Shown here one piece after another: positions 30,970 to 40,363 of a DNA stretch of 44,834 nucleotides. The translations under genes and the position numbers were made by a program. The stretch's first letter is position 1; the number at the start of each line of letters is the position of its first letter. The stretch is taken from NCBI GenBank assembly GCA_051000755.1, contig JBPCNZ010000063.1:1-44834 (forward strand), read 5' to 3'. Under the pieces are notes generated by a model. That model saw only the letters and a program-made list of their open reading frames with translations, searched no databases and had not been told where the DNA came from. Origin of the DNA: JALZAH01 sp051000755. GTDB lineage: Bacteria > Actinomycetota > Acidimicrobiia > Acidimicrobiales > Palsa-688.

Positions 30970-33606
30970 ATGAGGGAGCGGAAGAAGAAGAGGAGCGAAC
31001 GTTCCGAAGATCGACGCTCTCCCGAGGGTGTCCGAATCATCCGAGCCGATGAGGCCGAGGAAGCGTTGGACACCGGCCAGGCGGCCGGGCGCCGTCCGGA
31101 GGGGGAGCTGCGCTTCGGCGACGTTCCCCCGGCCCCGGAAGGGCCGCGCTCGCCGCACCGGTTCCCTCTCCCCGACACGGTCGACCCCGCGGCAGCCGTC
31201 CCCCGCCGGCCGTTGGCCCCACCCCGCCGGGCTCCCTCCGACCGCCCCGTCGGTCGGCGCACGGCCCGCATCGACCCCGACGCAGCCCACGATCCCCGAC
31301 CCTGGGACGAGCGGGTACCGGTGCCGCCCGCGCCAGCCGAAGCTGCCACTGCTGAGGACGACCACCCCGACCACGACCTCGCCGACCCCCACATCCACGG
31401 GGTAGGGCAATCTGTCGAGCCCGACCTCGGGGCCGACGCCACGGAGGTCGCCGACGCGGACGCCGGCGTGTACCCCCCGGAGACAGGCGCCGCCGCTCAC
31501 GAGGCCACCGAGATGTGGCCGGGCGCCGACGCCGTTAACGACGCCGCCCCCGCCGACCATCCCGGCTATGACCCTCAGGCCGGGTATGAGCAGCCGGCTT
31601 ATGACCCTCAGGTCGGGTATGAGCAGCCGGCTTATGACCCTCAGGTCGGGTATGAGCAGCCGGCTTATGACCCTCAGGCCGGGTATGAGCAGCCGGCCTG
31701 GGATCCGCAGGCGGGGTATCAGCAGCCCGGCTGGGACCCCAACACCAACCCCTACCCCCAGACGGAGAGTCAGGCCGGCGCCGGCCCGCAGGCCTACGAA
31801 CCGACCTCCTCTGCCGGCGAGCCGCCCCAGGCGGTCGGCCCCGGGCTCGAGAGCAGCCAGGCACCGGGCGGGGCCGGAGAGGGCTGGGAGCCGTCAGCTT
31901 CGTGGCGGGAATGGCAGGAACCAGCCGGTGCTCCCCGCTCCGAGTGGCCGGCGACGTCGAGGGCAGAGCCGCCCGAGGGTTCAGACGTGTGGCCTGTCGC
32001 CGAGGAGGATCTCGGCGACTTCAGGGGAGTCGAAACGGGCCATCCGCCTGTCCCCGATTGGCCCCTGGGGGACCTCGATGCAGGGCCGGGCCAGCCCCAA
32101 CGGCCGCCCACCGATGACCAGACCCGCCGCTTGTCCGTTCCCGAGTCGGTAGACGCCCAGGGGACGGAAGCCGCCTCCGTCCCGGATGTCGAAGGAGAAG
32201 AGTCCATGCCTGCGTCACTAGGCGAACCCGCCGGTCTCGGCGGGATCCATGACGAGAACGAAGGAGAGGACGCGCCCAGCCTGGGGCTGTCGGTGGCCCG
32301 AGGCTCCACCGAGATGCCGCACTGGACGGATCCCCCGACGGGCGAGGTGCCCCGGGTCCTGTCCGATGCGTCGGAGCCCGAGGGCGACGACCTCAAGGCT
32401 TGGCGTGCCCTGGGATCCAGGGCCACCCGCTGGCGCGGCGACGGCGACTGGGACGAGGATGTCGATCTCGGCGACCTGGGCAGCGACGAGAGCCGGGTCG
32501 GGGCCATGGACACGTCGCTGTCCGAGCAGTCCGACCTGTACTCGTTCGACAAGGAGTTCGACGCTCTCGAAGAGGAGCGCTCCGGTGCCCATGCGGCCGT
32601 GATGGACGACGACCTCGAGGATTTCGACGACCTCGACGATCTGGAGGGAGCACCGGCGGCAGCCGAGCCCGTCAGTGTCGGCTCGGCCCGGCCGCCGCTC
32701 CAGGAGCCGGCTCGCACGACGAGGGCCACCCGTTCCCCGTCGTCTCGCAACGTGGGCGGTGGTGGCACCGGGTCAGGTTCCGGGCCCACCGCCAGCAGCG
32801 AACGGGACCTCGGCCAGGCCATCGCCGTGGGCGTCGGGCTCATCGTGTTGCTGATCGTCGCCTACGCGATTGGTTCTGCGGCGCTGCTGGTCCTGGCCAC
32901 GGCGGTCGTGGTGGCCTGCGCGGTGGAGGGCTACGGCATGCTGCAGCGGGCCGGCTTCCGCCCCGCCACCCTCCTCGGCCTGGTGGCCACCGGAGGCGTG
33001 ATGTTCGCCGCCTACTGGCGAGGCGAGGCCGCCCTCCCGCTCATCGGAGTGATCCTGTTCCTGGCCACCATGGTCTGGTACCTGTGGCAGATCGTCGAGG
33101 CCCGACCGCTGGCCAATGTGGCGGTCACGACCATGACCTGGCTGTGGGTGGGTCTCCTCGGCTCCTATGCCGCCTTGATGTTGAGGGCCTCCCACGGCAA
33201 GGGCCTGTTCCTCGGGGCGATCATCCCGGTGATCGTCGCCGACATCGTCGCCTACTTCGTCGGTCGCCAGATCGGCCACCGCCCCCTGGCTCCCCACATC
33301 AGCCCCGGCAAGACGATGGAGGGGTTCCTCGCCGGTGGCCTCGCCGCCATCATCGCCGCCATCATCGTCGGCAAGGAGATCACCCCCTGGGGCGGCGTCA
33401 AGCACGGCCTGCTGCTCGGTATCGTCGTGGCCCTGCTGGCCCCGATCGGTGATCTGTTCGAGTCCATGATCAAGCGTGACCTGAGCATCAAGGACTCCGG
33501 GAGCGTGCTGCCCGGCCACGGTGGGTTGCTCGACCGCTTCGACGCCATCCTCCTGGTGCTGCCGGCCGCCTACTACCTCGGCACCTACCTCGGCATCGTG
33601 CACTGA
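30970..33606 (+). CDS. cdsA: Phosphatidate cytidylyltransferase with a giant N-terminal low-complexity extension
   Basis: CdsA converts phosphatidate and CTP to CDP-diacylglycerol, the branch point of phospholipid synthesis. The membrane domain occupies about residues 613-878, with multiple hydrophobic helices and the signature S-x-IKR-x4-KD-x-G followed by LPGHGGLLDR. That is a full-length CdsA. The first 610 residues are predicted disordered: a Lys/Arg-rich start, RIIRADEAEEALDTGQAAGR and FGDVPPAPEGP, tandem YDPQAGYEQPA units, and a long acidic Asp/Glu/Pro/Gly/Ser region. The frame is continuous with consistent codon bias. AGGAGG at 30956-30961 lies upstream of ATG 30970, so the extension appears to be truly translated. 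It resembles scaffold-like tails of divisome proteins only in composition. Confidence 0.93.
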   Translation: MRERKKKRSERSEDRRSPEGVRIIRADEAEEALDTGQAAGRRPEGELRFGDVPPAPEGPRSPHRFPLPDTVDPAAAVPRRPLAPPRRAPSDRPVGRRTARIDPDAAHDPRPWDERVPVPPAPAEAATAEDDHPDHDLADPHIHGVGQSVEPDLGADATEVADADAGVYPPETGAAAHEATEMWPGADAVNDAAPADHPGYDPQAGYEQPAYDPQVGYEQPAYDPQVGYEQPAYDPQAGYEQPAWDPQAGYQQPGWDPNTNPYPQTESQAGAGPQAYEPTSSAGEPPQAVGPGLESSQAPGGAGEGWEPSASWREWQEPAGAPRSEWPATSRAEPPEGSDVWPVAEEDLGDFRGVETGHPPVPDWPLGDLDAGPGQPQRPPTDDQTRRLSVPESVDAQGTEAASVPDVEGEESMPASLGEPAGLGGIHDENEGEDAPSLGLSVARGSTEMPHWTDPPTGEVPRVLSDASEPEGDDLKAWRALGSRATRWRGDGDWDEDVDLGDLGSDESRVGAMDTSLSEQSDLYSFDKEFDALEEERSGAHAAVMDDDLEDFDDLDDLEGAPAAAEPVSVGSARPPLQEPARTTRATRSPSSRNVGGGGTGSGSGPTASSERDLGQAIAVGVGLIVLLIVAYAIGSAALLVLATAVVVACAVEGYGMLQRAGFRPATLLGLVATGGVMFAAYWRGEAALPLIGVILFLATMVWYLWQIVEARPLANVAVTTMTWLWVGLLGSYAALMLRASHGKGLFLGAIIPVIVADIVAYFVGRQIGHRPLAPHISPGKTMEGFLAGGLAAIIAAIIVGKEITPWGGVKHGLLLGIVVALLAPIGDLFESMIKRDLSIKDSGSVLPGHGGLLDRFDAILLVLPAAYYLGTYLGIVH
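31567..31731 (+). repeat. Five 33-bp tandem repeats in cdsA
   Basis: Five adjacent copies encode YDPQ[A/V]GYEQPA, the last as WDPQAGYQQPG. The first four units are nearly identical at DNA level, so copy number may vary between strains. Confidence 0.9.
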
Positions 33607-33628
33607 GTGGGACGCTGAGAAGCAGGCC

Positions 33629-34825
33629 ATGCGCACCGTCAGCCTGGTCGGCTCGACCGGGTCGATAGGGACCCAGGCCGTCGACGTCATCGAGGCCGAA
33701 CCCGACCGCTATCGGGTGGTCGCCATCGCCGCCGCCACGTCGGTCGAAACCCTCGTCGCCCAGGCCCACCGGCTCCGCCCGGAGGCGGTAGCCATCGCCG
33801 ACGAACGCCTGGCGACCCAGCTGGCCGACGGGCTGCCCCCAGGGGTCAAGGTCCTGGCCGGCCCCGACGCGCTGGCTGAGGCGGCCACCATGGGCGAGGT
33901 CGTCGTCAACGGGGTCGTCGGGTTCGCCGGGCTCCCGGTGACGCTGGCGGCGCTCGGCGCCGGCCGGCGCCTGGCCTTGGCCAACAAGGAGTCCCTCATC
34001 GCCGCCGGCCCGGTCGTCCAGGCCGCCCGGGCCACCCCGGGGGCCGAGATCATCCCGGTGGACTCCGAGCACTGCGCCATCCACCAGTGCCTGCGCGCCG
34101 TCCTCGGCTACGAGGCCATGGCGGCGCTGCCCGAGATGACCAATCCGTTCCTACGCCGGGTGGTCCTCACGGCCAGCGGCGGTCCGTTCCGGGGCCGCGA
34201 CGTGCGATCGCTGGGCGAGGTGACGGTGGCCGACGCCCTGGCCCACCCCACGTGGAAGATGGGGCCGAAGATCACCATCGACTCGTCCACCCTCATGAAC
34301 AAGGGGCTGGAGGTCATCGAGGCCCATGAGCTGTTCGGCCTCGACTACGACGACATCGACGTGGTCGTCCACCCCCAGTCCATCATCCACTCGATGATCG
34401 AGACGACCGACGGCGCCACCCTCGCCCAGCTCTCCCTACCGGACATGCGACTGCCCATCGGGTACGCGCTGGCCTACCCGGAGCGCTCGACGACACCGTT
34501 CGGCGCCATCGATTGGGCCCAGCAGGGCCCGTTGAGCTTCGAGGAGCCCGACCGGGAAGGTTTCGCCTGCCTAGACCTGGCCTACCGGGCGGGGAGGGCG
34601 GGGGGGACGGCGCCGGCCTGCCTCAACGGCGCCAATGAGGTCGCCGTCGACGCCTTCCTGGGCGGGTGGATCCGCTGGGTCGACATCCCGGCCGTCATCG
34701 CCGAGGTCCTCGATGACTACTGCGTCACCGAGCCCGGTACCGTGGCCGACGTGTTGGAAGCGGACGAGGCCGGGCGAGACATGGCTCGAGCCAGCATCGG
34801 GCGACGTTCAGCTGGACGCCGGTGA
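33629..34825 (+). CDS. dxr: 1-deoxy-D-xylulose 5-phosphate reductoisomerase
   Basis: Second step of the MEP isoprenoid pathway (DXP to MEP, NADPH). ATG 33629 gives 398 residues starting MRTVSLVGSTGSIGTQAVDV (Rossmann). ANKESLIAAG, PVDSEHCAIHQC with the metal ligands, TASGGPFRGRDV, HPTWKMGPKITIDSSTLMNK and HPQSIIHSM are all present. It lies 22 bp after cdsA and overlaps the next gene by 4 bp. Confidence 0.97.
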   Translation: MRTVSLVGSTGSIGTQAVDVIEAEPDRYRVVAIAAATSVETLVAQAHRLRPEAVAIADERLATQLADGLPPGVKVLAGPDALAEAATMGEVVVNGVVGFAGLPVTLAALGAGRRLALANKESLIAAGPVVQAARATPGAEIIPVDSEHCAIHQCLRAVLGYEAMAALPEMTNPFLRRVVLTASGGPFRGRDVRSLGEVTVADALAHPTWKMGPKITIDSSTLMNKGLEVIEAHELFGLDYDDIDVVVHPQSIIHSMIETTDGATLAQLSLPDMRLPIGYALAYPERSTTPFGAIDWAQQGPLSFEEPDREGFACLDLAYRAGRAGGTAPACLNGANEVAVDAFLGGWIRWVDIPAVIAEVLDDYCVTEPGTVADVLEADEAGRDMARASIGRRSAGRR

Positions 34826-36294
34826 GCACCAAGGAGCCCGTCGACACCGCGTCCAGCGATCCCGGTGCCGACGGTCTCGACACCGGCCGCCGGGCCCGGT
34901 TCGGCCGTGCCCACGACCTCGAACCGATCGAGCCCGACGAGGAGGGCGGGCGCGGCCTGCGAGAGGTTCTGGGAGAGGATCCCCTGGGCATCGCCACACG
35001 CCGTCACGGCGTCGAGGGCGACGAGGTGCCTCTCGGTTCGAAGAACCGGCAGCGTTTCGCCCTGGTCCGCCTCCTGGTCGTGATCGCCGTCATCATCGCC
35101 GTCGGATTCGCCGCCGGCGTCGGCGAGACGGTCCTGCTGATCGGCGCCTTCTTCGTCTGCATCATGTTGCACGAGCTCGGTCACTTCCTCACGGCCAAGT
35201 CCGCCGGCATCAAGGTCACCGAGTTCTTCGTCGGTTTCGGCCCTCGGCTGTGGTCGGTGCGGCGGGGCGAAACCGAGTACGGCGTCAAGGCCCTACCCCT
35301 CGGCGGCTACTGCCGGATCATCGGCATGCACAACCTCGACGCTGACATCGACCCGGCCGACGAAGGCCGCACCTACCGCTCCAAGTCGATGGGGCGCCGG
35401 CTGAGCGTGGCCACAGCCGGTTCGGCCATGCACTTCCTCATCGCCATCGTCGTCCTCTTCGTCATGTTCGCCGGGCCGGGCGACAACGGCAACTACCTGC
35501 CCACCCCGGCGTCCAACCCGATCGTGGATGTCTCCCGGTTGACGACGGGGCCCAGCCCCGCGGCCGCAGCCGGCTTCCGCCTGGGCGACCGGATCGAGTC
35601 GGTCGACGGGAGGACATTCCCCAACTTCGGATCCCTCACCAGGTATGTCCAGGCTCGACCGGCCCAGACCCTCGACGTGGCCGTCGCCCGCCAGGGCCAC
35701 CTCGTGCACCTCCACCCCACGACCGTCGACCTGTCGAAGGTGACCGTCGCCGGGGCCCCCGGAACCAATCCGCCGCCGACCACCAAGCCCACCGGCTTCC
35801 TCGGCATCGCCCCCAGCCCCGTCGTGCACTCCAGCCTCGCCGGCTCCCTGCCCGCCGCCGGAGGGGCCTGGGTCCATGCCTCGGCCCTGACGCTGAGCGC
35901 CTTCGGGCACCTGGTCACCCTGCACGGCATCAACAGCTACGTGAACATGCTGTCCAACAAGCAGGCCGCCACCAGCCCCAATGCCGAGCGGTTCGTCTCG
36001 CCCGTCGGCGTTGTCAGCCTGTTCCACCAGGCGGGCCAGGACGGTCTCGGCACCGTCCTGTACCTGCTGGCCATCATCAACATCTCCCTCGGCATCTTCA
36101 ACCTCGTCCCCCTCCTCCCCCTCGACGGTGGCCACGTCGCCATCGCCCTCTACGAGGGGGTGCGGAGTCGAAAAGGCCGTCGCTATCACGCTGACGTGGC
36201 CAAGCTCGTCCCGCTGCTGTACCTGGCCATCGCGGCCATCGCCTTCCTCGGCCTGTCCTCGCTGTACCTCGACGTGCGCTACCCGCTCAGCTGA
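34822..36294 (+). CDS. rseP: RseP-type site-2 protease (M50 zinc metalloprotease)
   Basis: Intramembrane protease that cleaves anti-sigma factors or membrane remnants. GTG overlaps the dxr stop. An acidic cytosolic leader of about 75 residues precedes a membrane helix with the zinc motif MLHELGHFLTAKSAGI (HExxH) and FFVGFGPRLWS. A PDZ domain (about residues 235-310, AAAGFRLGDRIESVDGRTF) and a later helix with NLVPLLPLDGGHV, which supplies the third zinc ligand, follow. 490 residues. Position between dxr and ispG is the usual actinobacterial one. Confidence 0.95.
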   Translation: MSTKEPVDTASSDPGADGLDTGRRARFGRAHDLEPIEPDEEGGRGLREVLGEDPLGIATRRHGVEGDEVPLGSKNRQRFALVRLLVVIAVIIAVGFAAGVGETVLLIGAFFVCIMLHELGHFLTAKSAGIKVTEFFVGFGPRLWSVRRGETEYGVKALPLGGYCRIIGMHNLDADIDPADEGRTYRSKSMGRRLSVATAGSAMHFLIAIVVLFVMFAGPGDNGNYLPTPASNPIVDVSRLTTGPSPAAAAGFRLGDRIESVDGRTFPNFGSLTRYVQARPAQTLDVAVARQGHLVHLHPTTVDLSKVTVAGAPGTNPPPTTKPTGFLGIAPSPVVHSSLAGSLPAAGGAWVHASALTLSAFGHLVTLHGINSYVNMLSNKQAATSPNAERFVSPVGVVSLFHQAGQDGLGTVLYLLAIINISLGIFNLVPLLPLDGGHVAIALYEGVRSRKGRRYHADVAKLVPLLYLAIAAIAFLGLSSLYLDVRYPLS

Positions 36295-36327
36295 GCGCCG
36301 CCCTCCTGGTTGAGGCCTGCCCGCCGG

Positions 36328-36333
36328 TAGCAT
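36328..36333 (+). promoter_or_regulatory. Candidate leaderless promoter of ispG
   Basis: TAGCAT, 8 nt before the ispG ATG (5 nt before the overlapping GTG at 36339). No ribosome-binding site is visible, consistent with leaderless translation. Confidence 0.35.
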
Positions 36334-36341
36334 CGGGCGTG

Positions 36342-37589
36342 ATGGCTCACACCCCTCAGGCCCCCTCTGCACGGTTCCCCCGCCGGTCCACCCGTCAGGT
36401 CATGGTCGGGTCGGTGCCGGTCGGAGGGGACGCCCCCATCACCGTGCAGTCCATGACAATCACCAAGACCGCCGACGTCGAGGGGACCCTGGCCCAGATC
36501 TACGCCTTGGCCGCGGCCGGCGCCGACATCGTGCGTTGCACCTGCAACGAGAAGGAAGCCGCCGAGGGTCTGGCCCAGATCGTGCCCCGCAGCCCGGTGC
36601 CGATCGTAGCCGACATCCACTTCCACGTGGAGATGGCCCTCGCCGCTCTCGAAGCCGGCGTCGACTGCCTCCGGCTCAACCCCGGCAACCTGCGCAAGCC
36701 CGAGGAGATCAAGTTGGTGGCCCGGGAGTGCAAAGACCGGGGTGTACCCATCCGCATCGGGGTCAACGCCGGCTCCCTGCACAAGGACCTGGACAAGAAG
36801 TACGGCGGCGCCACCCCCGAAGCCCTGGTGGAATCGGCCCAGATGGAGCTGGCCTACTTCGACGAGGTCGGTTTCGACGATGTCAAGATCTCGGTCAAGG
36901 CATCCAACGTTCCCCTCATGATCGAGGCCTACCGCCAGCTCTCCGAGGTCACCGACCACCCCCTGCACCTGGGCGTGACCGAGGCCGGCCCGCCCCCCGC
37001 CGGCACCATCAAGGCCACCGCCGGCATCGCCACCCTCCTGTCGGAGGGCATCGGCGACACCATCCGCTACTCGCTCACCGCCGACCCCGTCGAAGAGGCC
37101 AAAGCGGGACGGATCCTGCTCGAGGCCCTGGGGCTGCGCGAGCGCAAAGACGTGGACCTGATCGCCTGCCCGGCGTGCGGGCGGGCCGAGATCGACGTCT
37201 ACAAGGTGGCCCAGGAAGCGCAGGCCGCCCTCGAGGGCCGCAAGATCCCGCTCCAGGTCGCCGTCATGGGCTGTGTGGTCAACGGGCCCGGCGAGGCCAG
37301 GTCGGCCGACATCGGGATCGCCGCCGGCAAGCACCGCGGCCACCTGTTCATCCAGGGCAAGATCGTGCGGGTGGTCCCCGAGGACGAGATGGTGGCCTCC
37401 CTCGTCGAGGAGGCCGAGAAGCTGGTGGCCGAGGGTGTCACCGCCCGCCTGGCCGCCGCTGACGAGGGGGCCGCCGCCGAAGCGGAGAAGGACCGGATGG
37501 CCCTCCTCGACGACAAGGGGGCGGATGTCAACGCCGCCGACGCTCTGGTCAAGCTCATCGACAAGCGCCTGGACGCCGCCGGGAAGTAG
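36342..37589 (+). CDS. ispG: 4-hydroxy-3-methylbut-2-enyl diphosphate synthase (flavodoxin)
   Basis: [4Fe-4S] enzyme of the MEP pathway converting MEcPP to HMBPP. The TIM-barrel part carries VQSMTITKTADVEGTLAQI, GADIVRCTCNEKEAA, DIHFHVEMALAAL, GVNAGSLHKDL and IGDTIRYSLTADP. The cluster ligands are in CPACGR and MGCVVNGPGEA. ATG 36342 gives 415 residues; GTG 36339 is an alternative. The last 45 residues (AAADEGAAAEAEKDRMALLD) extend beyond the usual end. Confidence 0.97.
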   Translation: MAHTPQAPSARFPRRSTRQVMVGSVPVGGDAPITVQSMTITKTADVEGTLAQIYALAAAGADIVRCTCNEKEAAEGLAQIVPRSPVPIVADIHFHVEMALAALEAGVDCLRLNPGNLRKPEEIKLVARECKDRGVPIRIGVNAGSLHKDLDKKYGGATPEALVESAQMELAYFDEVGFDDVKISVKASNVPLMIEAYRQLSEVTDHPLHLGVTEAGPPPAGTIKATAGIATLLSEGIGDTIRYSLTADPVEEAKAGRILLEALGLRERKDVDLIACPACGRAEIDVYKVAQEAQAALEGRKIPLQVAVMGCVVNGPGEARSADIGIAAGKHRGHLFIQGKIVRVVPEDEMVASLVEEAEKLVAEGVTARLAAADEGAAAEAEKDRMALLDDKGADVNAADALVKLIDKRLDAAGK

Positions 37590-37593
37590 GCCA

Positions 37594-37614
37594 GCCAACG
37601 GCCTCAGCCGTGGC
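37594..37614 (+). terminator. Hairpin after ispG
   Basis: GCC-A-ACGGC / GCCGT-GGC with loop CTCA and one bulged base, 5 nt after the stop; no T-run. Confidence 0.4.
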
Positions 37615-37671
37615 ACCATGGGCCGCGGAAATGCACGTGCCGGGGCGGATCGGACCCGCCAGACTGGCGCC

Positions 37672-38997
37672 ATGAGCGTCGACATCCGCCGGATCGAACC
37701 GTCCGAGATCCCAGCGTTCGTGGCATCGGTGGAGATCCCCTTCCTCGACCCCGGCAACGACGACCACCTCGAGTTCTGGGCCCGGACCGTAGAGCCAGCC
37801 CGGACGTGGGTAGCCGTAGACGATGGACGGTTCGTGGGCAACGCTGCGGTGCTGACGAGGGATGTCACCGTCCCCGGGCCCGATGGCCGGCCCTGCCCGA
37901 CCGTGCCCTTGGCCGCGGTGACGGCCGTGGGTGTCCACGCCACCCACCGGCGCCATGGCATCCTCCGGCGGTTGATGACCGAGATGCTCGATGACGGTCG
38001 CCGGCGGGGCGAACCGGCGGCTGGGCTGTTGGCGTCGGAGGCGGCGATCTACGGCCGGTTCGGCTTCGGCCAGGCGACGGCCGCAGCGACGGTCGTGGTG
38101 GGCACGGGTCAATCCCGCTTCGCCATCGACGCGCCCCGCTTGGATCTCCGCATCGTCGACGTGGACGAGGCGGCCAAGGTCCTCCCGGACCTGTTCGACC
38201 GCCTTCGCCGGAACCGGGCCGGCCAGGTCGACCGCCCCGAAGGCACGTGGGCGTCGGCCTTCGCCGACCGGGTCCGTCGGGAGGACGGGGGCAGGGGCCT
38301 CATCTGGGTCGTCGGCGACAAGGGGTTCACCTCCTACCGGGCCCATCCGGTCGACAACATCGACGGCTTCGACCAGGCCCGCCTCGAGGTCCGGGACCTG
38401 ATGGGTGCCACCCCCGATGTGGAGGCCGGGCTGTGGCGCTACCTGCTCGACATCGACCTGGTCACCGACGTGACCGCGTGGCGCCGGGCCGTCGACGACC
38501 CGTTGCGGTGGCGGCTGAGCGACCCCCGCCAGGTATGCACCCGTTTCTACGGCGACATGCTCTGGTTGAGGCCCCTCGATGTTGCCGCCCTCCTCGAGGC
38601 TCGGTCCTACTCCACCCCCGGTCAGCTGGTCATCCACGTCATGGCCCCGTCGGCGGGGGGCGGCGGCCCCACCGACGCGGTCGGGACCGGCGCCGGCCCC
38701 ACCGACGCGGTCGGGACCGGCCCCGGCTCCGACCATCCGGGCGACGACGACGTGGTCGCCGGTCGATGGTCGGTCGAGGCCGGCCCGGACGGGGTGTCGG
38801 TCCGCCGGGTTCGCCCGGGCCAGGCCGCCGATCTCCACCTGGGTGTAGCCGAGCTCGGTGCCCTGTACCTGGGTGGGGTCGGCGCCACCACCCTGGCCTC
38901 GGCGGGAAGGCTGGTCGAGGAACGTCCCGGCGCCATCCGCCTCGCCGACCGGCTCTTCGCCGCCACCCCGTCACCGCTGTCCTCGACCGGGTTCTGA
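37672..38997 (+). CDS. Eis-like GNAT N-acetyltransferase
   Basis: Eis-family enzymes combine an N-terminal GNAT domain, a second GNAT-like domain and an SCP2-like C-terminus; known members acetylate aminoglycosides and protein lysines. Seen here: VAVDDGRFVGNAAV, VPLAAVTAVGVHATHRRHGI with the acetyl-CoA loop RRHGILRR, GLLASEAAIYGRFGFGQAT, the central LWRYLLDIDLV, and a C-terminal SCP2-like part ending in LADRLFAATPSPLSSTGF. 441 residues from ATG 37672. Two 30-bp repeats (GPTDAVGTGA, 38665-38724) form a loop absent from most relatives. The natural substrate is unknown. Confidence 0.88.
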   Translation: MSVDIRRIEPSEIPAFVASVEIPFLDPGNDDHLEFWARTVEPARTWVAVDDGRFVGNAAVLTRDVTVPGPDGRPCPTVPLAAVTAVGVHATHRRHGILRRLMTEMLDDGRRRGEPAAGLLASEAAIYGRFGFGQATAAATVVVGTGQSRFAIDAPRLDLRIVDVDEAAKVLPDLFDRLRRNRAGQVDRPEGTWASAFADRVRREDGGRGLIWVVGDKGFTSYRAHPVDNIDGFDQARLEVRDLMGATPDVEAGLWRYLLDIDLVTDVTAWRRAVDDPLRWRLSDPRQVCTRFYGDMLWLRPLDVAALLEARSYSTPGQLVIHVMAPSAGGGGPTDAVGTGAGPTDAVGTGPGSDHPGDDDVVAGRWSVEAGPDGVSVRRVRPGQAADLHLGVAELGALYLGGVGATTLASAGRLVEERPGAIRLADRLFAATPSPLSSTGF

Positions 38998-39013
38998 GCG
39001 GGGCCGCCGGAAG

Positions 39014-39029
39014 ACCGCCTCCGGGCGGT
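39014..39029 (+). terminator. Hairpin after the Eis-like gene
   Basis: ACCGCC-TCCG-GGCGGT, a perfect 6-bp stem 16 nt after the stop, no T-run. The remainder of 38998-39161 holds no gene; a CACC-GGTT-GGTG inverted repeat follows at 39033-39044. Confidence 0.4.
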
Positions 39030-39161
39030 GAACACCGGTTGGTGAGCACTGCGTCAAAGTGAACAGGGGCCGAACACTGGGCTGCGGGCGGGTCTGAAGG
39101 CACCAGGAGCCGCCACTCTCGTTACCGACCCATCACGAAGCATCCTCGAACGGAGACCCTT

Positions 39162-40269
39162 TTGCGACGAACCCCTGCCAACCGGTCCATGCCACGCTTC
39201 CTGTGCGCCACCGCGGAAAACGGTCGCCGGCATCCCTGTCCTCGCCGGAGCAGCCGGGGCAACTTCCAGCCCCTCCCGGCCCGTCATCTCGCCGACTCCC
39301 TTTGTCACCGCCGGGACCGGCCGGAGCCTCCCCGACGACGTCACCACCCTCAACGGTCGCGTCTTCGTGACCTACCAGAACGGTGTGGGCCCTGATGGGT
39401 CGCCGTCGCCGACCGGGGTGACGCAGAGCAGCGTGGTGGAGTACGGCCGGAAGGGCAAGGCCATCAGGACCTGGCAGATCACCGGGCGGGTCGACGGTCT
39501 GACCGCCGATCCCGCCCACTTCCGGGTCTTCGCCACGGCCAATGAGGACAACAACTCCAGCCTGTACGTCATCGAGCCGGACATGACCGTTCCGACGCAC
39601 TACACCTACAGCCCCAACCCGGCCCAGCAGGCGCCCGGCGAGACATCACCCAACGGAGGGACCGACAGCGTGACGATCGGCGCCTTCGGTGCCGTGTACG
39701 TGGCCCACTCCAACCCCGACCCGGGCTTCCCGAGCACCGCTGCCACCTATGAGATGACCCTCGGGGGGACCACGGCCAAGCTGGCGCCCGTCTTCTCGGT
39801 CGATGGGCAGGCCACCGACGTCACCACCGGCCAGCCCGTGACCCTGGCCCTCACCGACCCCGACTCCAACCGGTACATCTCCGGGAGTGCTCCCGTGCTG
39901 CCCCGAACCCTGCTGCAGGTGTCCCAGGGTGACGGCCAGATCGCCATCGTCAACCACCCCGATACGGCTCAGCAGAGCCTCAGCCGCCTGTTGCTGCACA
40001 ACGCCGAGAACGCCCTCCAGCCCACCATCGACGATGTCGTCGAGATCACCGGCCCCGGCACCCTCTACGTCGTGGACCAGGCGGCAGGCACGGTGCAGAC
40101 CATCGGCACGCACGGTTTTGCCCCCGGCAGCCTGGTGGTGGCCCAACCGGCCGACAGCGGCAACGTGGGCCAGCTCGGCATCGTCGACCCGACGACCGGG
40201 GTGATCACCCACTTCCCCAACACGTTCGCCAGTCCCAAGGGCCTGGCCTTCGTCCCCAACATACCCTGA
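39162..40269 (+). CDS. Secreted beta-propeller-like protein with frameshift near the signal peptide
   Basis: TTG 39162 is preceded by GGAG (39152-39155) and opens MRRTPANRSMPRFLCATA, a basic N-region running into a hydrophobic segment. The continuation VAGIPVLAGAAGATSSPS lies one frame over; one surplus A in the AAAA at 39217-39220 explains this. The rest (to 40269) has repeating strands such as DDVTTLNGRVFVTYQNG, SLYVIEPDMTVPTHYTY, DGQIAIVNHPDTAQQ and GQLGIVDPTTGVITHFP, typical of a periplasmic or extracellular propeller. No family name can be given. Without the extra A it would be a 368-residue exported protein. Confidence 0.65.
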
Positions 40270-40284
40270 GCAGCCTCCCGACGG

Positions 40285-40320
40285 AGCACCGGTCCGGCGT
40301 CACCGTCCCGGACTGGTGCT
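40285..40320 (+). terminator. Long hairpin after the secreted-protein gene
   Basis: 13-bp stem AGCACCGGTCCGG / CCGGACTGGTGCT with one G-T wobble and a 10-nt loop, 16 nt after the stop. No T-run follows, as is common in actinobacteria. Confidence 0.65.
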
Positions 40321-40349
40321 TCGGCGCGTGGAGGCCGGTACGCGCCCGG

Positions 40350-40355
40350 TACCGT
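40350..40355 (+). promoter_or_regulatory. Candidate leaderless promoter of proS
   Basis: TACCGT, 8 nt before the proS ATG, with no Shine-Dalgarno between. It follows the hairpin at 40285-40320, so proS is likely transcribed from here. Confidence 0.4.
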
Positions 40356-40363
40356 CTCTGGCC

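Noticed and set aside
31567..31731. CRISPR-like array
   Set aside because: Units are contiguous 33-bp in-frame repeats without spacers, inside a coding region.
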